Assembly (NCBI GenBank): GCA_036505615.1
Contig: DASXTB010000171.1
Span: 1-10,398, forward strand
Source: DASXTB01 sp036505615
Lineage (GTDB): Bacteria; Acidobacteriota; UBA6911; JACQSX01
Reading direction: 5' to 3'
Length of the DNA stretch: 10,398 bases
The position numbers and the translations under genes were made by a program. This document shows positions 6,447-10,398 of the stretch, piece after piece. How positions within the stretch are numbered: position 1 is the stretch's first letter; each line of letters opens with the position of its first letter. The notes under the pieces are model-generated. The model made no database searches. It saw only the letters and a program-made list of their open reading frames with translations, and had not been told where the DNA came from.

Positions 6447-8033
6447 ATGAATCGTCGGACCATTCTGGGTATCGCACTGGTTTTGCTACTTTTGACACTC
6501 AACGCCAAGTCAGACGGCCAGCGATGGTGGTCGCACGTGCGCTTTTTGGCCGATGACAAGCTGGAAGGACGCAACACGGGCAGCGAAGGATACCGCAAGG
6601 CGGCCGCGTATGTGGCCGGCCAGTTTGAGCACGCCGGCCTCAAGCCTGCCGGAACATCGGGTTACTACCAGCCGGTGAAATTTCATTCGCGGCGCATCGT
6701 AGAAGATCAATGCAGCCTCGCTCTGGTGCGAAAGGATGGCACTGAAGCTCTGGTGCTGGGGAAGGATGCCACCTTCAGCATGCGCATCGAGCCTGCCGAA
6801 TCGCTGCAGGCTCCCATTGTTTTTGCCGGTTACGGGCTGAGTATTCCAGAGATGAAATACGATGATTTGGCCGGCCTGGACTTGAAAGGCAAAGCGATTC
6901 TCTATCTCAGCGGGGGCCCTTCTTTTATTCCCGGCCCGCTTCGTTCCCATTACCAGTCTGCCGGCGAAAGATGGAAAAACCTCGCGCGGGTGGGAGCGGT
7001 GGGGACCATTACCATCCAGAATCCCCGGAGCATGGACATTCCGTGGGAGCGATCCACTCTGGCCCGCTTTCAAGCTGCAATGAGTTTGGCGGATCCCAAA
7101 CTGGAAGAGACGGCGGGCCAAAAACTCTCCGTTACCATCAACCCGGCATCCGCCGAGAAACTGTTTGCCGGTTCGGGGCATTCGTTCAAGGAAATACTGG
7201 CGCTGGCCGACAGCGGGAAAGCTCTGCCGAAGTTTCCCCTACCGGCCGCGGTTAAAGCCAAAGTGCGCTTTGAACGCTCTGATGTGGAGTCCGCCAACGT
7301 TGTGGCGCTCCTGCCGGGCACAGATCCAAAACTGAAGAGCGAGTACGTAGTGCTGTCCGCGCATTTGGACCACGTGGGCGTCGGCAAGCCAATTAACGGT
7401 GACAGCATCTACAACGGCGCCATGGACAACGCCTCTGGTGTCGCGTCACTGCTGGATATTGCCGAGACGCTCCATGAATCGGGGAAGAGTTTCAGGCGCT
7501 CTCTCTTGTTTCTGGCGCTCACGGGAGAGGAAAAGGGACTCCTCGGTTCCAGATATTTTGCCGCTTATCCTACCGTCAAGCAGGAGCAGATCGTGGCCGA
7601 TCTGAACATAGACATGTTCCTGCCATTATTTCCCCTTCGCATCCTGACTGTGCTCGGATTGGATGAATCGGATTTAGGCCAGCGAGTGAGGGAAATGGCC
7701 GGGCCCCTTGGTATTGAGGTCCAGGCCGATCCGGAACCGGAGCGCAATCTCTTCATTCGCAGCGATCAATATAATTTCATCCGCCAAGGCGTTCCTTCAC
7801 TCGCCTTCAAAGTCGGTTTCAAGAAGGGATCTGCTGAAGCTGCAACTGCGAAAAAATGGCTCACGGAAAGGTACCATGCGCCATCGGATGATGCCCACCA
7901 ACCGGTCGATCTTTCGGCAGCGGCGGATTTCAATAAAGTGATCCTGCGGCTGGCCGAAGCGGTTGCCAATCACAGCCAGCGACCCAAGTGGAATGAAAAC
8001 AGTTTCTTCCGGCGCTTTGCGCGGAAAGCATGA
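6447..8033 (+). CDS. Secreted M28 family zinc aminopeptidase with PA-domain insert
   Basis: The 528-residue protein begins with a signal peptide (MNRRTILGIALVLLLLTL). An M28 N-terminal motif with FLADDKLEGRNTGSEGY (33-49) follows, then a protease-associated insert (about 100-250, with APIVFAGYGLSIP and DLKGKAILYLSGGP). The catalytic metallopeptidase half carries all expected residues: H306 and D308 in SAHLDHVG, bridging D327 in GAMDNASG, general base E361 and ligand E362 in GEEKG, D389 in NIDM and H477 in RYHAPSDD. The enzyme should therefore bind two zinc ions and remove N-terminal residues from peptides in the periplasm or outside the cell. The start is set by AAGGAG at 6434-6439, seven bases before the ATG. 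The next gene begins 84 bases after the stop, so co-transcription is possible. Substrate preference cannot be read from the sequence. Confidence 0.93.
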   Translation: MNRRTILGIALVLLLLTLNAKSDGQRWWSHVRFLADDKLEGRNTGSEGYRKAAAYVAGQFEHAGLKPAGTSGYYQPVKFHSRRIVEDQCSLALVRKDGTEALVLGKDATFSMRIEPAESLQAPIVFAGYGLSIPEMKYDDLAGLDLKGKAILYLSGGPSFIPGPLRSHYQSAGERWKNLARVGAVGTITIQNPRSMDIPWERSTLARFQAAMSLADPKLEETAGQKLSVTINPASAEKLFAGSGHSFKEILALADSGKALPKFPLPAAVKAKVRFERSDVESANVVALLPGTDPKLKSEYVVLSAHLDHVGVGKPINGDSIYNGAMDNASGVASLLDIAETLHESGKSFRRSLLFLALTGEEKGLLGSRYFAAYPTVKQEQIVADLNIDMFLPLFPLRILTVLGLDESDLGQRVREMAGPLGIEVQADPEPERNLFIRSDQYNFIRQGVPSLAFKVGFKKGSAEAATAKKWLTERYHAPSDDAHQPVDLSAAADFNKVILRLAEAVANHSQRPKWNENSFFRRFARKA

Positions 8034-8117
8034 AGCGGGGAACCACTGGTATACAATGCTTCTTATCCTTCGGGGCAAAACATGGGCCACGATCATCCGC
8101 CTCGTTTCGGGTAATCC

Positions 8118-8858
8118 ATGGCAACCAGCGTAGTCGGCAACAGTAGTCGCCGCTTCGACAATCTCTTCTTCCCTGGCATGGCTGTACTGATTCTCGCCAC
8201 GGTGCTTTTCGGGTTCGCGCGCACTTATTATCTGGCCGGGTTGTTCCGCGCTCCGCTGCCCAACCTGCTCATTCACATCCACGGCGCAGTTTTTTCCGCT
8301 TGGATCCTTTTGCTGATCGCACAAACCTCGCTGGTTGCCGCCGGGCGCGTGGATCTGCATCGCCACCTGGGGCTGCTAGCGTTAGGTGTGGCGTGTCTGA
8401 TGGTCATCCTCGGCTTGACGGTAGCCACCGACGCGCTGGTCAGGCACTTTGCGCCTGGCGAAAGGGGAGTGGGAGTCAAGGCTTTTTACGCCGTCCCCAT
8501 TGCGGACATGCTGGTGTTCGCGACGCTGATCTATTTTGGCTTCCGCGAACGCGTCAATCCTGCGGCCCACAAGCGGCTCATGCTGATCGCGACGATTATG
8601 ATTCTGGACGCGGCCTTTGTCCGCTGGCCCATTCCTGCAGCGTGGTGGGATCTCCAGGCGGCGCAGATGGGCTGCTACGTACTCCTGTTGTTGCTGGTAG
8701 GCTACGACCTGTGGTCTACGGGAAAGATTCATCGCGCCACACTCTGGGCAAGTCTGTTTCTGATCACGTTCCAGCAGGTGCGGATGCCCATCGGGCGAAC
8801 TGCGCTTTGGCAGACTTTCGCCACATGGGTGCAGAATCTTGTCCGTTCTTTGAATTGA
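8118..8858 (+). CDS. Seven-helix integral membrane protein (DUF2306-like), function unknown
   Basis: The 246-residue product has about seven hydrophobic segments, near residues 17-35, 52-74, 84-103, 122-141, 152-170, 181-198 and 208-225. Histidines stand at the membrane edges: H53 and H55 in LIHIHGAVFSAW, H81 and H83 in DLHRHLG, H110, H151 in AAHKRLML and H205. The layout HxHG-xxx-W, then GRxDLHRxLG, then AHKRLM is a pattern I associate with an uncharacterised membrane family common in Acidobacteriota and similar to DUF2306 proteins. Paired histidines could hold haem or metal, but this is inference. There is no obvious Shine-Dalgarno before the ATG at 8118, and an earlier ATG at 8082 meets a stop after ten codons. 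It lies 84 bases after the peptidase gene in the same direction. Confidence 0.75.
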   Translation: MATSVVGNSSRRFDNLFFPGMAVLILATVLFGFARTYYLAGLFRAPLPNLLIHIHGAVFSAWILLLIAQTSLVAAGRVDLHRHLGLLALGVACLMVILGLTVATDALVRHFAPGERGVGVKAFYAVPIADMLVFATLIYFGFRERVNPAAHKRLMLIATIMILDAAFVRWPIPAAWWDLQAAQMGCYVLLLLLVGYDLWSTGKIHRATLWASLFLITFQQVRMPIGRTALWQTFATWVQNLVRSLN

Positions 8859-9155
8859 AAGCGTCAAGTTGTTCCTGTCGATGGAACGAATTCAGCGCTG
8901 CTTGGCACGGGGACAATTCCTGTTGCAGGAGACTGCAAAGGGGAGGACACGCCTTGAGGGGACTACCTGGTATCAGAACCGAATGCGGCCCTCGTTCTAT
9001 TGGCGCCTCTGGTCGGACTTTCTAATTCACCGTATCCATCAAAGAGTGCTAAACCACGTAAAAAATCTGGCGGAGCCCCAGTAAACACGGATTACATTGT
9101 CTGCAATGCCAGCCGTCGGTTTGTTCTTCGCCGTGGCGATTTGTAAGACAGAAGC
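8859..9155. other. Intergenic region without a convincing gene
   Basis: This 297-base gap holds one open frame from TTG 8869 (or ATG 8881) to TAA at 9084, giving 67-71 residues rich in Arg and Trp (WYQNRMRPSFYWRLW). It has no Shine-Dalgarno, no recognisable motif and no signal peptide, so I do not call it a gene, though it could be a remnant. The promoter of the downstream SDR gene should lie here, but no clear -35/-10 pair can be identified. Confidence 0.4.
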
Positions 9156-10073
9156 ATGCATAGCGCTGAATTACATGCGGTAACGGGAGCATTTGGCTAC
9201 TCGGGCAGATATATTGCGCGCCGGCTCTTGGAGTCAGGCCACCCGGTAATCACTCTGACCAATTCTCTTCACCGGCAAAATCCGTTTGGAACAAGAATCA
9301 AGGCCTATCCTCTAAATTTCGCTGATCCCTCTCAGTTAGCCAAGTCGCTACAGGGAGTTTCCGTTCTCTATAACACCTATTGGGTTCGGTTCAATTACAA
9401 GACTTTCAACTATTCTGTGGCTGTTGAAAATACGCTGAAGCTCTTTTCCTCGGCAAAAAAAGCGGGCGTCCACCGTGTAGTGCACGTCAGCATCACTAAT
9501 CCATCCGAAGACTCGCCTCTCGAGTACTTCAGAGGTAAGGCAAGGCTGGAACGTGCCCTGGCCGAATCCGGTCTTTCCTATGCGATCCTGCGTCCCACCG
9601 TGCTGTTTGGAGAGGAAGACATTCTGATAAACAACATCGCATGGGCACTTCGCAGATTTCCGGTGTTCGGTGTTTTTGGCGATGGCACTTATCGGCTTCA
9701 GCCCATTTACGTCGATGATTTCGCTTGGACTGCGGTGGAACAAGGACAGAACAGTGAGAACACGATTATGAATACAGTCGGTCCCGACACGTTCACTTAT
9801 CGCGACCTGGTGACGACAATAGGCAGCATTATCGGGAAAAGGCGACCAGTGATATCGGTGCCGCCAAGATTCGGTTATTTTCTGGGAACCGTCCTGGGGA
9901 AAACGATGGGCGATGTCTTGATCACGTGGGAAGAAATTCAGGGGCTGATGGCCGAATTACTTTATGTTGAATCTCCCCCCACGGGCAGCACCAGGCTGGC
10001 GGACTGGGCAACAGCCCATGCTAAGACCCTCGGTTCGCGGTATGCCAGTGAGCTGGGCCGGCGGAAATCTTAA
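9156..10073 (+). CDS. Atypical SDR: NAD(P)-binding epimerase/NmrA/NDUFA9-like protein
   Basis: The 305-residue product begins with a Rossmann fold whose dinucleotide motif is TGAFGYSGRYIA (residues 10-21, a GxxGxxG form). A VSVLYNTYW stretch (68-76) and VHRVVHVSITNP (105-116) match strands 4 and 5 of the extended/atypical SDR fold. A possible catalytic set is S112 with Y124 and K128 in YFRGK (YxxxK). LRPTVLFGEED (145-155) and QPIYVDDFA (182-190) are the usual substrate-side motifs of this group. Relatives include sugar epimerase-like proteins, NmrA-like redox sensors and the NDUFA9 subunit of complex I, so the reaction cannot be fixed. There is no signal peptide; cytosolic. The Shine-Dalgarno is weak, but the start fits because the nucleotide motif comes about ten residues in. 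A T-rich hairpin follows the stop. Confidence 0.85.
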   Translation: MHSAELHAVTGAFGYSGRYIARRLLESGHPVITLTNSLHRQNPFGTRIKAYPLNFADPSQLAKSLQGVSVLYNTYWVRFNYKTFNYSVAVENTLKLFSSAKKAGVHRVVHVSITNPSEDSPLEYFRGKARLERALAESGLSYAILRPTVLFGEEDILINNIAWALRRFPVFGVFGDGTYRLQPIYVDDFAWTAVEQGQNSENTIMNTVGPDTFTYRDLVTTIGSIIGKRRPVISVPPRFGYFLGTVLGKTMGDVLITWEEIQGLMAELLYVESPPTGSTRLADWATAHAKTLGSRYASELGRRKS

Positions 10074-10119
10074 AAGCGAAGCCGGAACCCGGCGACCAGC
10101 AACGCGGTCGTGATACCGG

Positions 10120-10140
10120 ACCGGAAAATCTGGTTTTTTT
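10120..10140 (+). terminator. Probable intrinsic terminator of the SDR gene
   Basis: ACCGGA (10120-10125) pairs with TCTGGT (10129-10134), including one G-T pair, around an AAA loop, and leads into seven T residues at 10134-10140. The stem is short, so efficiency is uncertain. It lies 47 bases after the SDR stop codon. Confidence 0.5.
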
Positions 10141-10154
10141 AACCACTTTTTGCG

Positions 10155-10398
10155 GGAGGTTCACACATCCTCCAAGACCCGAAGGGTTTACGGAGTATAG
10201 CCGGCGGCAAAGCCCGCGCCTTTTGCGGGCGACGCCGCCGGTTGGCTATCCCGCCAAAACAATCCGCCCTGAAGGGGCGCAAGAATCTTTCCCAAATTTG
10301 AAGGAGAGACCCCTTACAGCCATATGGCGATTCATTCCACCCAGGCTATCTCTGGCACTGAGGTTCTGCGACGCTTTCAGCGTCGGACGGTTTTTGGG
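10155..10398. repeat. Chain of short hairpins (dispersed palindromic repeat region)
   Basis: Several hairpins follow one another. GGAGG/CCTCC spans 10155-10173, and ACCC/GGGT spans 10177-10187. A three-tier stem at 10197-10249 pairs ATAGCC with GGCTAT, GGCGGC with GCCGCC, and GCCCGC with GCGGGC. CGCCC/GGGCG spans 10265-10279 and CGACGC/GCGTCG spans 10369-10385. The CCGCCCTGAAGGGGCG core resembles dispersed repeats seen in intergenic DNA of soil bacteria. A frame starting at ATG 10324 stays open to the window edge, but it runs through the last hairpin and has no Shine-Dalgarno at proper distance, so it is not called. The region may continue past the right edge. Confidence 0.6.

Noticed and set aside
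8300..9025. Long open frame (241 residues) on the plus strand
   Set aside because: It overlaps the membrane-protein gene in another frame, has no family motifs, and its Cys/Gly/Arg/Ser-rich content is typical of an out-of-frame reading.
8869..9084. Possible 71-residue protein between the membrane protein and SDR genes
   Set aside because: TTG start, no ribosome site, no motif; cannot be distinguished from chance or from a gene remnant.
10324..10398. Possible start of a new gene at the right edge (MAIHSTQAISGTEVLRR)
   Set aside because: It passes through a perfect hairpin repeat, the nearest purine-rich site is more than 15 bases too far upstream, and the frame is cut by the window.

Overview
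The window looks like chromosomal DNA from a free-living soil-type bacterium, most likely Acidobacteriota. The basis is gene content (a secreted LRR/Fn3 protein with a repeated tail, a putative porin, an M28 peptidase with a PA insert, a short L-2-hydroxyglutarate-dehydrogenase-type oxidase), moderately high GC judged by eye, and intergenic spaces crowded with palindromic repeats. This is inference from protein style; no rRNA, tRNA or marker gene is present.

Layout, left to right. (1) 1-1755, plus strand: the 3' part of a secreted or surface protein, with the end of a leucine-rich-repeat region, one Fn3 domain and four copies of a ~110-residue tail domain. (2) 1756-2026: a convergent intergenic space with two near-identical GC hairpins and a third compound inverted repeat. 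(3) 2027 to about 2512, minus strand: a small unrecognised protein whose start is unclear because its reading frame runs into a repeat array. (4) 2510-2640: a large foldback array of degenerate hexamers. (5) 2830-3930: FAD-dependent oxidoreductase of the L-2-hydroxyglutarate dehydrogenase family. (6) 3966-4424: a 459-bp nested inverted-repeat element with perfect 19-bp ends. (7) 4469-6130: outer-membrane putative porin with coiled-coil N-terminal region. (8) 6131-6446: a short repeat, then a second copy of the hexamer foldback array. (9) 6447-8033: secreted M28 zinc aminopeptidase. (10) 8118-8858: seven-helix membrane protein with conserved-looking histidines. (11) 9156-10073: atypical SDR / NAD(P)-binding protein. 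(12) 10074-10398: a terminator followed by a string of short hairpins.

The protein genes do not form an obvious pathway or long operon. Only 6447-8033 and 8118-8858 are close enough (84 bp) to be plausibly co-transcribed. Several products are exported (surface protein, porin, peptidase), which fits a polymer- or peptide-scavenging lifestyle, but nothing in the sequence ties them together.

The most unusual content is non-coding. Two hexamer foldback arrays (2510-2640 and 6211-6367) share a left-end motif and architecture but differ in sequence, and one large nested palindrome (3966-4424) resembles a non-autonomous mobile element. A 13-bp part of that element's end recurs directly after the porin stop codon.
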